Origin: Lachnospiraceae bacterium | Lineage (GTDB): Bacteria; Bacillota; Clostridia; Lachnospirales; Lachnospiraceae | Length of the DNA: 64,000 nucleotides | NCBI GenBank assembly: GCA_030825115.1 | Contig: JAPJQL010000001.1 | Span: 232,253 to 296,252 of the forward strand | Reading direction: 5' to 3' | Shown here: piece after piece, positions 8,423-16,768 of the stretch | Numbering within the stretch: position 1 is the first letter of the stretch | Layout: every line of letters starts with the position of its first letter | The notes under the pieces: generated by a model | Databases searched by the model: none | Told to the model about the DNA's origin: nothing | What the model saw: the letters and a program-made list of their open reading frames with translations, nothing else | Translations under genes and position numbers: made by a program

Positions 8423-9751
8423 ATGCAGCAGGACCTCACCCACGGCAGCGTTACAAAATCCATGTTATTGTTTGCCGGACCGATGATTCTCGGAAATTTG
8501 TTACAGCAATTTTATAATGTAGCCGACACGCTGATCGTGGGGCAGTTTCTCGGAAAAGGAGCGCTGGCGGCGGTCGGCTCCTCTTTCTCATTGATGACGT
8601 TCCTCACATCTATCCTTTTAGGCGTCTGCATGGGGAGCGGCGTCGTATTTTCAATGCTGTTCGGCGCGCGCAGGGAAGACGACCTGAAAAACAGCATCTT
8701 TATCTCATTTGTACTGACCGGCATCATGGCCGTCCTGATCGAAGTCCTGGTGCTGTATTTCACAAACCCTGTTTTGCGGATGCTGCAGATTCCGGCAAGC
8801 ATTCTGGAAGAGACCCGTACTTATCTTTGCATTATTTTCTATGGGATTATTTTTACATTCCTTTATAACTTTTTTGCATCCCTGCTTCGCTCCATCGGCA
8901 ACTCGGTGGTTCCGTTAGTATTCCTGGCCGTCTCAACCGTCATGAATATCATCCTGGACCTGCTGTTCATCGTCACATTTAAGATGGGCGTGGCAGGCGC
9001 TGCATGGGCCACCGTCCTGGCACAGGGGACTTCTGCGCTCTGTATGATCTTCTACTGCCTGAAGTCTGTCCCGATCGTCCGGCTGAACCGGAAGCACATG
9101 CATTTTACAAGCCGTGCCGTCCGACAGATCACCCAATACTCGCTGCTCACCTGTGCCCAGCAGTCCATCATGAACTTTGGCATCCTTCTGGTACAGGGGC
9201 TGGTCAACAGCTTTGGCGTCTCCGTCATGGCCGCCTTTGCCGCCGCGGTAAAGATCGACTCCTTTGCCTATATGCCGGTTCAGGATTTCGGCAATGCATT
9301 TTCTACCTTTATCGCGCAAAATCACGGGGCAGGGAAAAAAGAACGGATTCGGAAAGGAATCTTTGCGGCAGGCGCTGCCTCCATGCTGTTCTGCGTTTTT
9401 ATCTCCATCGTGGTATGCCTGTTTGCAAGCCGCCTGATGCTCATCTTCGTACAGCCGAATGAGACGGAGATCATCGCCATCGGCACCCGGTATCTGCGGA
9501 TTGAAGGCGCCTGTTATTGCGGAATCGGCTGCCTGTTCCTGCTCTACGGACTTTACCGCGGCATGGGCCGTCCCGGTATCTCCGTAATCCTCACCGTCAT
9601 CTCGCTGGGTACCAGGGTCTGTCTCGCATACCTGCTGGCCCCCATCCCTTCGATCGGCCTTGAAGGCATCTGGTGGGCGATTCCGATTGGCTGGATTTTG
9701 GCAGATATCACCGGAATTTTTTATGCAAGGCGGTTCAATCTGCAAAAATAA
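8423..9751 (+). CDS. MATE family efflux transporter
   Basis: A 442-aa integral membrane protein with about twelve hydrophobic segments. The N-terminus (GSVTKSMLLFAGPMILGNLL then QQFYNVADTLIVGQFLG) is the hallmark of the MATE/NorM-DinF superfamily, which exports cationic drugs or metabolites in exchange for Na+ or H+. It stands alone, divergent from valS, with its own promoter and AAGGAG site. Its 3' end overlaps the convergent downstream gene by 31 bp. Substrate cannot be told from sequence. Confidence 0.9.
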   Translation: MQQDLTHGSVTKSMLLFAGPMILGNLLQQFYNVADTLIVGQFLGKGALAAVGSSFSLMTFLTSILLGVCMGSGVVFSMLFGARREDDLKNSIFISFVLTGIMAVLIEVLVLYFTNPVLRMLQIPASILEETRTYLCIIFYGIIFTFLYNFFASLLRSIGNSVVPLVFLAVSTVMNIILDLLFIVTFKMGVAGAAWATVLAQGTSALCMIFYCLKSVPIVRLNRKHMHFTSRAVRQITQYSLLTCAQQSIMNFGILLVQGLVNSFGVSVMAAFAAAVKIDSFAYMPVQDFGNAFSTFIAQNHGAGKKERIRKGIFAAGAASMLFCVFISIVVCLFASRLMLIFVQPNETEIIAIGTRYLRIEGACYCGIGCLFLLYGLYRGMGRPGISVILTVISLGTRVCLAYLLAPIPSIGLEGIWWAIPIGWILADITGIFYARRFNLQK

Positions 9752-10488
9752 TGATAAAACTGTTCTGATCGCTTCTCCAGGTTTGTGCCAACCGTCTTTT
9801 TTCGAATCTCCTGCAAGATCATCTTCATTGTACTGTTTTGAAAATACTTAAAAGTCACGCTGCCCCATGTATTCGGTATGGTTTCCTGCCTGCAGATACT
9901 CCAAAATGGCAGCTGGCTTTTTTCCGGCAAGACCAGCAGGTGCTCTTTGTGAAGCCTTATCTTGCCATCCACGCATTCATTACCCCAGAACGTATCATCT
10001 GCCATAGCGGCCCCGACGATCCTTCGCTCCTTTTCACTTTTTCCTGCACCGCATTCTGTCAACAAAATGCCGGAATTCGGCTGCAAAACAGAAGGGATTC
10101 TGGGTTGTCCTTTACGGATCCCACTCACATAACAGCCGATATCCAGCAAGTATGTTTTCTCCAGATCACATACTTCTTCCTGCGAAATATCAAATACTGC
10201 TTGTGAACGCTGCGGGATCTTCATCGTATAGATACGATTCCTGTACTCTTTTTCCCTGTTGATCTTTTCCTGTTCTTGTTGTCTGTTTTTCAAATAATTC
10301 TCATTCAATTTGTCCAGTTTCTTTTGAATGGAACTGTTTTTCACCGTCATGTGATTGGAAAATACGTCCGGAAACAAAAACAGTTTTTGACCTTTCACAA
10401 ACTGAACCGCGATTTTCGTGTCTGTTAAATCTGTAACAACACCATTCCCATATTTTTTATGGATTACATCCTGTCCCAAAAGTTCCAT
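9721..10488 (-). CDS. Unrecognised protein coupled to the L25 gene
   Basis: A 255-aa soluble protein. The first ~50 residues (VIHKKYGNGVVTDLTDTKIA, then VQFVKGQKLFLFP) resemble the small beta-barrel found at the N-terminus of various Firmicute proteins, described as Tudor/CarD-like. A charged coiled coil follows (about 58-90), then a mixed alpha/beta C-terminal domain with no catalytic motif I recognise. An ATG four bases from the rplY stop and one two codons later are both possible; the latter has better spacing to GGAG. It overlaps or abuts the L25/CTC gene and shares its attenuator-type leader. Its 3' end overlaps the MATE gene. Function unknown. Confidence 0.7.
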   Translation of the reverse strand: MELLGQDVIHKKYGNGVVTDLTDTKIAVQFVKGQKLFLFPDVFSNHMTVKNSSIQKKLDKLNENYLKNRQQEQEKINREKEYRNRIYTMKIPQRSQAVFDISQEEVCDLEKTYLLDIGCYVSGIRKGQPRIPSVLQPNSGILLTECGAGKSEKERRIVGAAMADDTFWGNECVDGKIRLHKEHLLVLPEKSQLPFWSICRQETIPNTWGSVTFKYFQNSTMKMILQEIRKKTVGTNLEKRSEQFYHYFCRLNRLA

Positions 10489-10493
10489 ATCCA

Positions 10494-11060
10494 TCACTCC
10501 GTTTCCGGAACTTCCACATGATGCTTTCTCTCGCTGACCCGAAGCACGATTTCTTCTAAATCGACCTGCAATTTGATTTTACCGCTCATAAGTTCCGGAA
10601 TATCTTTCACAGTCAATATCGTTCCTGTTGTAATACCGTCTAAATCTACTGTGACAGTATCGATCATATCTCCCGGTAAAGAAGCGTAGGGAATTTCTAA
10701 CAGCATCTTCTCAAGCTGTCCTGAAATTTTATCATCGTTGGCTAAAAGAATATGGATAACACTATTTACTTTTTCATCGGCAGTCAACGCCTGAAAACTG
10801 ATATGCTGAATTTCGCCTTTCAGTGCATCGATTTCCTTTTCCTTGATCTGCACCAGAATTTTCTCGCCTTCTACATCCAGCATCACTTTGCTTCCTTCCC
10901 GTTTCTGGCGGATCAGTCTGCGTGCATCGCTTTCTTTTAACTGAATTACAATTGTCTCTGGCAGGGACTTTCCGAATACATTTGCCGGAATGAATCCCAG
11001 GCGTCTCAATTGTTTTGCCTTTACGCCCACATTTCTTTTCTGAACACAAATTGTCTCCAT
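10494..11060 (-). CDS. rplY: 50S ribosomal protein L25/general stress protein Ctc
   Basis: A 188-aa protein of the long L25 (TL5/CTC) type: an N-terminal 5S-rRNA-binding domain (about residues 1-90) and a C-terminal beta domain containing PYASLPGDMIDTVTVDLDG and the TGTILTVKDIP segment. It binds 5S rRNA at the central protuberance of the ribosome, and in Bacillus is stress-induced. Good spacing from a GGAGGG site. The 5' leader contains a tiny ORF and a terminator hairpin (see separate entries), so regulation by attenuation is likely. Confidence 0.88.
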   Translation of the reverse strand: METICVQKRNVGVKAKQLRRLGFIPANVFGKSLPETIVIQLKESDARRLIRQKREGSKVMLDVEGEKILVQIKEKEIDALKGEIQHISFQALTADEKVNSVIHILLANDDKISGQLEKMLLEIPYASLPGDMIDTVTVDLDGITTGTILTVKDIPELMSGKIKLQVDLEEIVLRVSERKHHVEVPETE

Positions 11061-11119
11061 TGCTGTTCCCTCCTAAAAATAAGATTTTAAAAATCTGAAA
11101 ATTATGAAACTATAACAAA

Positions 11120-11172
11120 AAGAAGGACTTTTTCATATAGCACCCAAAAGTGTAATATCAAAAGCCCTTCTT
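11120..11172 (-). terminator. Terminator hairpin in the rplY leader (attenuator candidate)
   Basis: A 13-bp stem (11160-11172 with 11120-11132, one G-U pair) is followed on the minus strand by TTTTTGTT. It lies 60 nt before the rplY start and after its predicted promoter, so it should terminate transcription within the leader unless overridden. The inner loop can fold further (CAC/GTG, ATAT/ATAT). Confidence 0.75.
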
Positions 11173-11189
11173 CAATAGACGGTTCTTTT

Positions 11190-11210
11190 CTATATTGTTA
11201 TTGTCATCAT
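11190..11210 (-). CDS. Putative six-residue leader peptide MMTITI
   Basis: ATG ATG ACA ATA ACA ATA TAG, preceded by AGGA five bases upstream, lies between the rplY promoter and the leader terminator. It could be translated to couple ribosome movement to attenuation. It is very short, and chance is not excluded. Confidence 0.4.
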   Translation of the reverse strand: MMTITI

Positions 11211-11231
11211 AATTTTCCTATTTCTTTTAGC

Positions 11232-11260
11232 ATCATAGCATATTATGTGTAAAAAAGCAA
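11232..11260 (-). promoter_or_regulatory. Promoter of the rplY operon
   Basis: TATGAT at 11232-11237 with a weak TTGCTT at 11255-11260 and 17-bp spacing on the minus strand. Transcription would start near 11225, giving a leader of about 165 nt. Confidence 0.5.
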
Positions 11261-11297
11261 GTACATAAAGAATTATCTGTAAATTCTGCCGCCTGGT

Positions 11298-11612
11298 CTA
11301 ATCCAAGTGAAACACCGGCGCCAGATCCACACATACAGGGCTGTTGTCCGCATTCGTCTCCATAATATCTGCCATATAATCCCACCATTTGCGGTTGATC
11401 GGAGTATCTGCCGACAGCGCCCACCTCGCCTCATCTTCCACCTCCAGATATCCGTAGAGGATATTGGTATCCTTATCAAGATAGATGGAATAATTATGTC
11501 CGCCGTATTCATGAATCATGTCTTTCATCTCCTGCCACAGCAGATTGTGGCGGCGCTCATACTCCTCTGCCATTCCCGGATTCAGGAACATTTTAAATCC
11601 TTTTCTAACCAT
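11298..11612 (-). CDS. rhaM: L-rhamnose mutarotase
   Basis: A 104-aa dimeric ferredoxin-like enzyme that interconverts alpha and beta anomers of L-rhamnose; length equals the Escherichia coli RhaM. Family residues are visible in EEYERRHNLLWQEM (with the conserved His) and in NYSIYLDKDTNILYGYLE. The ATG at 11610-11612 has AGGTGG eight bases upstream; a GTG four codons earlier overlaps that site and is not used. It stands beside an AraC regulator and near a GH88/105 hydrolase, consistent with use of rhamnose-containing pectin or related glycans. Confidence 0.88.
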   Translation of the reverse strand: MVRKGFKMFLNPGMAEEYERRHNLLWQEMKDMIHEYGGHNYSIYLDKDTNILYGYLEVEDEARWALSADTPINRKWWDYMADIMETNADNSPVCVDLAPVFHLD

Positions 11613-11763
11613 ATGTCTTTCCACCTTTCACTTACCTGATAGCTTCATTATAGCAAGGGGCGGGCAGGATTTTACCAACGATATTTGCTAATTTTCGGGA
11701 CTTTATTTGCAGCCATATCTGTGATATGATGAGAACAGACAACCAGTACAGGGAGGAACATGG

Positions 11764-12744
11764 ATGAATCAGGAATTGCTTAACTATCTCAGCCCGATCA
11801 CAGAGGAGGAACAGGCTGTCCTGGACGGCAGGGATCAGGTACAAAAAGACCTCTATACCGACCAGAGAAGCTTTGTCATCGACAGCCATAAGATGCTGGA
11901 ACAGGGACAGCTTATGGATGTGCGTCCCCACACCCGGTTTATCCATTTTCCGAAGCACCGGCACAATTATGTGGAGATCATCTATATGTGTCAGGGGACT
12001 ACCACCCATATCATCAATGATAAGGACACGATCACGCTGAAAACAGGAGAACTCCTGTTCCTGAACCAGAACGTGACACAGGAGATTCTGCCTGCCGGAA
12101 GAGATGATATTGCCGTCAATTTTATCGTATTACCGGAATTCTTTCACCGCGCCTTTACGATGCTCGACGATGAAAACGTACTGCGGGAATTTTTGATCAC
12201 GACCCTGCAGCAGAAAAAATCCCCGGTCAGTTATCTCCATTTTCAGGTCAGGGATGTGCTTCCCGTACAGAATCTGATGGAAAATCTGATCTGGTCTGTC
12301 GTCACAAAGGAAAGCAATGCCCGGAGCACCCGCCAGATCACCATGGGGCTTTTATTTTTAAACCTGCTGAATTACACCGACCGTATGAACCAGAATAACC
12401 CGGATCTCTACCACCAGAATATTGCGGTCGCTGCCATGCGGTATATTGAAAACCATTATCAAACCGCCTCCCTGGAGGAATTTTCCTCCACCGTCAATCT
12501 TCCATCCTATCAGGTCAGCCGCCTGGTAAGCAGGCATACCGGACATTCTTTTAAAGATCTGCTGCAAAAACAGCGGCTGAATCAGGCTGCTTATCTGCTG
12601 ATCCATACGAAGATGCCGATGGAGTCCATCATCGCTTCGATTGGATACAATAACAGCAGCTATTTTTATAACCTGTTTAAGAAGGAGTATGGGATGACGC
12701 CGAAGGAGTATCGGAATGCTGTTGTAAATTCAAGAGCGCTGTGA
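11764..12744 (+). CDS. AraC family transcriptional regulator (cupin sensor)
   Basis: A 326-aa regulator. Residues about 55-110 form the N-terminal cupin domain (RFIHFPKHRHNYVEIIYMCQ, GELLFLNQNVTQEI). The C-terminal 100 residues hold two helix-turn-helix motifs ending with IIASIGYNNSSYFYNLFKKE, the AraC signature, and GMTPKEYR. It is divergent from rhaM, so probably controls it. Start chosen for the GGGAGGA site; an overlapping ATG three bases upstream is out of frame. Ligand unknown, likely a sugar acid or deoxysugar. Confidence 0.9.
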   Translation: MNQELLNYLSPITEEEQAVLDGRDQVQKDLYTDQRSFVIDSHKMLEQGQLMDVRPHTRFIHFPKHRHNYVEIIYMCQGTTTHIINDKDTITLKTGELLFLNQNVTQEILPAGRDDIAVNFIVLPEFFHRAFTMLDDENVLREFLITTLQQKKSPVSYLHFQVRDVLPVQNLMENLIWSVVTKESNARSTRQITMGLLFLNLLNYTDRMNQNNPDLYHQNIAVAAMRYIENHYQTASLEEFSSTVNLPSYQVSRLVSRHTGHSFKDLLQKQRLNQAAYLLIHTKMPMESIIASIGYNNSSYFYNLFKKEYGMTPKEYRNAVVNSRAL

Positions 12745-12753
12745 TAAACCCCA

Positions 12754-12796
12754 AAACGGCAGTATGCCGCTCAGAGACTGAGCCATACTGCCGTTT
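12754..12796. terminator. Bidirectional terminator
   Basis: A perfect 13-bp stem (12754-12766 with 12784-12796), with an inner 6-bp stem and 3-nt loop, lies between the convergent AraC regulator and GH88/105 genes. Flanking A- and T-rich tracts suit both directions. Confidence 0.85.
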
Positions 12797-12822
12797 CATA
12801 GTCCTTTTTCATTTATCTGATC

Positions 12823-13965
12823 TTACTTCCCAACATACTCAAGCGCCTTCACCAGCGCCAGGATCGTCAGCGACTGCCCATACGCCATCGGAGCGATCAG
12901 GATATTCTTATAATGCTCTGCATCATACCCCATTCCAGTTCCGCCGGACACATTCAGCACAGTTCCATCCGGCGCTACGTTATCCATGATTGCGCGTATC
13001 CCCCGGTATACACAGTCCAGATAATCATCACTCAAGATGCCCATCTGAATCCCTTTCAAGATGCCTGCCACAATTGCCGCCGATCCGGAGACCTCTTCGT
13101 AGCTGTCCGGGTCATCCAAAACCGTATGCCACAGCCCGCTTTCACTCTGCAGGTTCTTTAACGCCTTCACCTGTGCTTTGTAGGTATCGATGATGTACTC
13201 CTTCACACCGGCATTCATCGTTCCGCCGAACATATCTACATATTCCAGGATTCCTGCCGTAAACCAGCTGTTCCCTCTGCACCAGAAAATGCCGCCAAAG
13301 TTATTGCGTCCGTTAAACGTCCAGCCATGATAGAACAGCCCGGTCTTTTTATCATACAGATATTTGATATGGATCAGCACCTGGTGGATGGACTCATCAA
13401 TCCAGTCCTGACGGTTATATTTCTGCCCCATCCGGTTTAAAAATAATACGGTCATGAACAACGTATCGATCCACATCTCATTCTCGTTGAGCCGCACGCC
13501 CAGCCGGTCGCCGTTGGCGCTGGTCACATGCTGGAATCCCCTCTCCTCGGTCCTGGGAAGACAGTTCATCAGCCAGTTCGCCCAGTCCAGACAAAGGTTC
13601 TCAAATTCCTCGTCATGGTAATAGTCATTTAAGTCCACCAGCGTAAGAAGCGGCGTAGTGGTGTTGATGTTGCGGGAACCCAGCCCCTGCGCCAGATTGT
13701 CTTTAAACCAGGTATGTAAAAAGTCCTTATACTCGCTCCGTCCCAGACATTTCATCACCTTCATAAGCCCATACAGGCCAACCCCCTGGGGCCAGTCCCA
13801 TTCTTTGATGCCAAAGTCCCGCTTAAAATAACCGATAGCCTCGCCGCCGCCCTCTTCCAGTTCCTGCTCATTCTCAGGTCCTTCCAGGTTCAGCAATTTA
13901 TCGATTACCAAATCCAGTTTTTCAATCATTTCCGTTCTGCTGCATTTGCTTTTATCCAATTTCAT
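12823..13965 (-). CDS. Glycoside hydrolase family 88/105 protein (unsaturated uronyl hydrolase)
   Basis: A 380-aa (alpha/alpha)6-barrel enzyme of the YteR/YesR type, which releases the unsaturated uronic acid from oligosaccharides made by polysaccharide lyases. Typical segments are IKEWDWPQGVGLYGLMKVM, NENEMWIDTLFMTVLFLNR (with the catalytic-region Asp), and GGIFWCRGNSWFTAGILEY. No signal peptide is seen, so it acts in the cytoplasm on imported disaccharides. AGGAG lies seven bases before the ATG at 13963-13965. It is divergent from an AraC gene; the nearby TRAP transporter and rhaM suggest rhamnogalacturonan-derived substrates. GH88 versus GH105 not separable by eye. Confidence 0.88.
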   Translation of the reverse strand: MKLDKSKCSRTEMIEKLDLVIDKLLNLEGPENEQELEEGGGEAIGYFKRDFGIKEWDWPQGVGLYGLMKVMKCLGRSEYKDFLHTWFKDNLAQGLGSRNINTTTPLLTLVDLNDYYHDEEFENLCLDWANWLMNCLPRTEERGFQHVTSANGDRLGVRLNENEMWIDTLFMTVLFLNRMGQKYNRQDWIDESIHQVLIHIKYLYDKKTGLFYHGWTFNGRNNFGGIFWCRGNSWFTAGILEYVDMFGGTMNAGVKEYIIDTYKAQVKALKNLQSESGLWHTVLDDPDSYEEVSGSAAIVAGILKGIQMGILSDDYLDCVYRGIRAIMDNVAPDGTVLNVSGGTGMGYDAEHYKNILIAPMAYGQSLTILALVKALEYVGK

Positions 13966-13994
13966 CCTTTTTCTCCTGACAAATTTCATAGATT

Positions 13995-14017
13995 TTCCTC
14001 TCTTCATCGGATATAAT
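13995..14017 (+). promoter_or_regulatory. Promoter -10 region between GH88/105 and AraC genes
   Basis: A perfect TATAAT at 14012-14017 lies 34 bases before the AraC start; the -35 position (13989-13994, TAGATT) is poor, which fits a promoter needing an activator. The whole divergent gap is only 85 bp. Confidence 0.5.
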
Positions 14018-14050
14018 AGAGCTACCACAGATGAAGGAAAGGAACATTAT

Positions 14051-14935
14051 ATGGAAGCTGTAATTTATTATGCCGAAACCGATGGTGTCTCCCTGGAGCG
14101 GATGGTCCGCAAGGGGAATTTTAATATGCGCGTGAAACATTTTCATAATCAGTATGAGATATTCTATCTGATTGAAGGAGAGCGCCAGTTCTTTTTTGAT
14201 AACCGCTCCTACCTCATCAAAGGAGGAAGCCTGATTCTGGTGGACGAGAACGTCATCCACATGACCAAGGACAACTCCGTACCGGAATTCGGCCATGACC
14301 GCATCATCCTCTACATCGATAAACGCAAGATGCAGGAACTGGACAGCAAATTTCCTCATCTAAACCTGGTGGATTTTTTTCACAAACATTATGGTGTATT
14401 TCATCTCAACCAGGACCAGCAGACGGAATTCATCAATTTCTACCGAAAGCTTATGGAAGAATTTGACTGTAAAAAACGCAGCTACAAGGCCATCATCGAT
14501 ATGGAGATCATCCTGTATTTTATCCGCTTCATGCGGGAAAACCACACGATCGCCCAGGATGAAACTGCCGAATCAGACAATCCCAAATACCGCCATGTCT
14601 ACGAGGTCGCTGATTATATCTCAAGGCATTACACCCAGTCCATCACACTGGACTCTCTTGCCACCCAGTTCTTTATCAGCAAGTACTACCTGTGCCGGGC
14701 GTTTAAAGAAGTTACCGGCTACAGCGTAAATGAATATGTCAATATCCACCGCATCCAGAATGCCAAACGGCTGCTGGAGGAAACAGAGCTGAGCATCGCA
14801 CAGATCGCCTCCGAGATGGGTTATGAGAGCACCACCTACTTTGAAAAGGTCTTCAAATCCTTCATGACCGTACCGCCGCTCCGCTACCGCAAAACCCTGA
14901 ATACCGTCACATATACCAATAAGCCTACAACCTGA
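14051..14935 (+). CDS. AraC family transcriptional regulator
   Basis: A 294-aa regulator with an N-terminal cupin-type domain (MRVKHFHNQYEIFYLIEGER, NVIHMTKDN) and a C-terminal double helix-turn-helix domain (LATQFFISKYYLCRAFKEVT; IASEMGYESTTYFEKVFKS; PPLRYR). The ATG at 14051 follows AAGGAAAGGA; the frame extends 35 codons upstream but lacks a site there. It is divergent from the GH88/105 gene and convergent with the TRAP operon, so probably activates one or both. Confidence 0.9.
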   Translation: MEAVIYYAETDGVSLERMVRKGNFNMRVKHFHNQYEIFYLIEGERQFFFDNRSYLIKGGSLILVDENVIHMTKDNSVPEFGHDRIILYIDKRKMQELDSKFPHLNLVDFFHKHYGVFHLNQDQQTEFINFYRKLMEEFDCKKRSYKAIIDMEIILYFIRFMRENHTIAQDETAESDNPKYRHVYEVADYISRHYTQSITLDSLATQFFISKYYLCRAFKEVTGYSVNEYVNIHRIQNAKRLLEETELSIAQIASEMGYESTTYFEKVFKSFMTVPPLRYRKTLNTVTYTNKPTT

Positions 14936-14936
14936 C

Positions 14937-14964
14937 CCGGTTCTGCGAGATCTCGCAGAACCGG
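14937..14964. terminator. Bidirectional terminator, perfect 28-nt palindrome
   Basis: The arms CCGGTTCTGCGAGA and its exact complement abut at 14950/14951. It sits between the convergent AraC regulator and dctM, followed by TATTTT on the plus strand. Confidence 0.75.
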
Positions 14965-14980
14965 TATTTTGATCTGTCCT

Positions 14981-16285
14981 TTACAATAATCCGAGCACGG
15001 ACGGCAGCCACATGCTGAGCCCCGGAATATAAGTGATCAGCAAAAGCCCTGCAAATATCGCCGCAAAGAACGGCCAGATCCGGCTGACCACATCTTCCAC
15101 CTCCAGCTTCGCCACGCTGCATCCGATGAACAGCACGCTTCCGACCGGAGGCGTAATAGTCCCAACCGACAGGTTCATGACCATCATAACGCCAAACTGG
15201 ATTGGAGACATGCCAATCGCTTTCACCACCGGAAGAAAGATTGGTGTAAAAATGAGCAGTGCAGGCGCCATGTCCATAAATGTACCTACGATCAGAAGGA
15301 ATACGTTCAGCACCAGCAGGATAATGATCGGGTTATCCGAAATACCCAGGATCAGGTTGCTGATCACCGTTGGCAGCCCCGTAAAGGAAAGAACAAAAGA
15401 CAATACCGATGATGCGCCGATGATCAGCATGACGATCGTCGTCATCACTCCTGCTTCCTTCAAAATGTCCGGAATTTCGGACAGTTTGATCGTCTTATAT
15501 ACAAAAACCGATAAAATAAACGCATAGGCAACCGCCACGCCGGAAGCCTCGGTCGGCGTAAAGTAACCGGATAAGATACCACCGATGATGATCACGATCA
15601 GAAACAGGCTTGGAATCGCATCCCAAATAGTTTTCAAGATCACATTGCCCGTCAGCTTTTCCGTGTGGTAGATATAATGATGTTTTTTTCCGTACAGAAA
15701 TGCAATCACCATACAAAGACCTGCCCACAGAAGCCCCGGAATCCATCCTGCCATGAAAAGCGCCGCTACAGAAGTGCCGCCGCTCGCTGCGGAGTACACG
15801 ATAAATGCAGTCGTCGGAGGAATCAGCTGCCCCACCGGAGCAGTCGCTACATTGACCGCCGCCGCAAAGCCAGGGTCATAGCCTGCTTCCTTTTCAAGCG
15901 GGTCTAAGACTCCGCCCATCGCGGTAGCAGCCGCTACGCCGGAACCGGAGATGGAGCCGAACATCGCATTGCCCGCAATGTTGGTCAGCGCCAGTGCACC
16001 CGGTACTTTTCCAAGGACCAGCATGGCAAGATTGATCAGCCGTTTCGCAATTCCGCCGTTGCTCATCAAAAGCCCTGCAAGTACGAAAAACGGAACTGCT
16101 AAAAGGGTGAAACTGTCCATTCCTGTCACAATCTTCTGCGCCGAAACAAACATGCCAAACTGCGGTGTCAAAAATGCCACGATCGTAATAAGGGCCGAAG
16201 CGATAATACTGTAAGAAACCGGAACGCTGTATGCCAGCATCAGAAAGAATACGAGCACCAGCATGATCGCTGCCTGAAGTTCCAT
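14981..16285 (-). CDS. dctM: TRAP transporter large permease (DctM)
   Basis: A 434-aa integral membrane protein with about a dozen hydrophobic segments, the ion-coupled transport subunit of a TRAP system. Typical stretches are PFFVLAGLLMSNGGIAKRLI, GSISGSGVAAATAMGG, and NLSVGTITPPVGSVLFIGC. It follows dctQ with one base between stop and start, and is the last gene before a terminator. With dctP and dctQ it would import a carboxylated substrate, most likely a uronate given the GH88/105 and RhaM neighbours; the substrate is inferred from context only. Confidence 0.93.
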   Translation of the reverse strand: MELQAAIMLVLVFFLMLAYSVPVSYSIIASALITIVAFLTPQFGMFVSAQKIVTGMDSFTLLAVPFFVLAGLLMSNGGIAKRLINLAMLVLGKVPGALALTNIAGNAMFGSISGSGVAAATAMGGVLDPLEKEAGYDPGFAAAVNVATAPVGQLIPPTTAFIVYSAASGGTSVAALFMAGWIPGLLWAGLCMVIAFLYGKKHHYIYHTEKLTGNVILKTIWDAIPSLFLIVIIIGGILSGYFTPTEASGVAVAYAFILSVFVYKTIKLSEIPDILKEAGVMTTIVMLIIGASSVLSFVLSFTGLPTVISNLILGISDNPIIILLVLNVFLLIVGTFMDMAPALLIFTPIFLPVVKAIGMSPIQFGVMMVMNLSVGTITPPVGSVLFIGCSVAKLEVEDVVSRIWPFFAAIFAGLLLITYIPGLSMWLPSVLGLL

Positions 16286-16286
16286 C

Positions 16287-16754
16287 TTATGCCACCTCCT
16301 TCATCTGTCTGATAAATCCTGCCATCCGCTGCAGGCTGTAGAGTAATGTCAGCACGCCGCAGATGGGAAGCCCCACATAGTAAAACGGCATCGGCATCTG
16401 CAGTGCCGGAGATATCTGTCCCGCCGAGTTCATCGTTACCATCATGCCGCCCATGATAAAAATAGTGACACATAAGATCATGACAATGACCTCAATGACC
16501 ATCTTCGTCGCCAGATTCCCTTTGGGACTGAAATTCTTGGTAAAGATATTGATCGCAATGTGTTTTTCCTGTCCATATGCGTAAGGAACACCCAGCATCG
16601 TAGTCCAGATCAGCGCATACCGCAGGATTTCTTCCGTATATTTACTTGGGCTGTTCAGCACAAACCGGGTGATGACCTGCCAGCAGCACACCAGCGCCAT
16701 CATGCCGACCAGCACGGAGATGGCATAGCCCAGAACCTTATTGATTGTTTTCAT
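16287..16754 (-). CDS. dctQ: TRAP transporter small permease (DctQ)
   Basis: A 155-aa protein with four membrane segments, the small subunit that pairs with DctM. The conserved CCWQVITRFVLNSPSKYTEE and EEILRYALIWTTMLGVPYAY segments identify the DctQ family. It lies between dctP (14 bp upstream) and dctM (adjacent), all in one operon. Confidence 0.93.
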   Translation of the reverse strand: MKTINKVLGYAISVLVGMMALVCCWQVITRFVLNSPSKYTEEILRYALIWTTMLGVPYAYGQEKHIAINIFTKNFSPKGNLATKMVIEVIVMILCVTIFIMGGMMVTMNSAGQISPALQMPMPFYYVGLPICGVLTLLYSLQRMAGFIRQMKEVA

Positions 16755-16768
16755 GGTATCCTTTCCCC

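Noticed and set aside
8933..9745. Minus-strand ORF of 270 codons
   Set aside because: It is the antisense shadow of the MATE gene, with a composition rich in Arg, Asp and Gln and no ribosome site.
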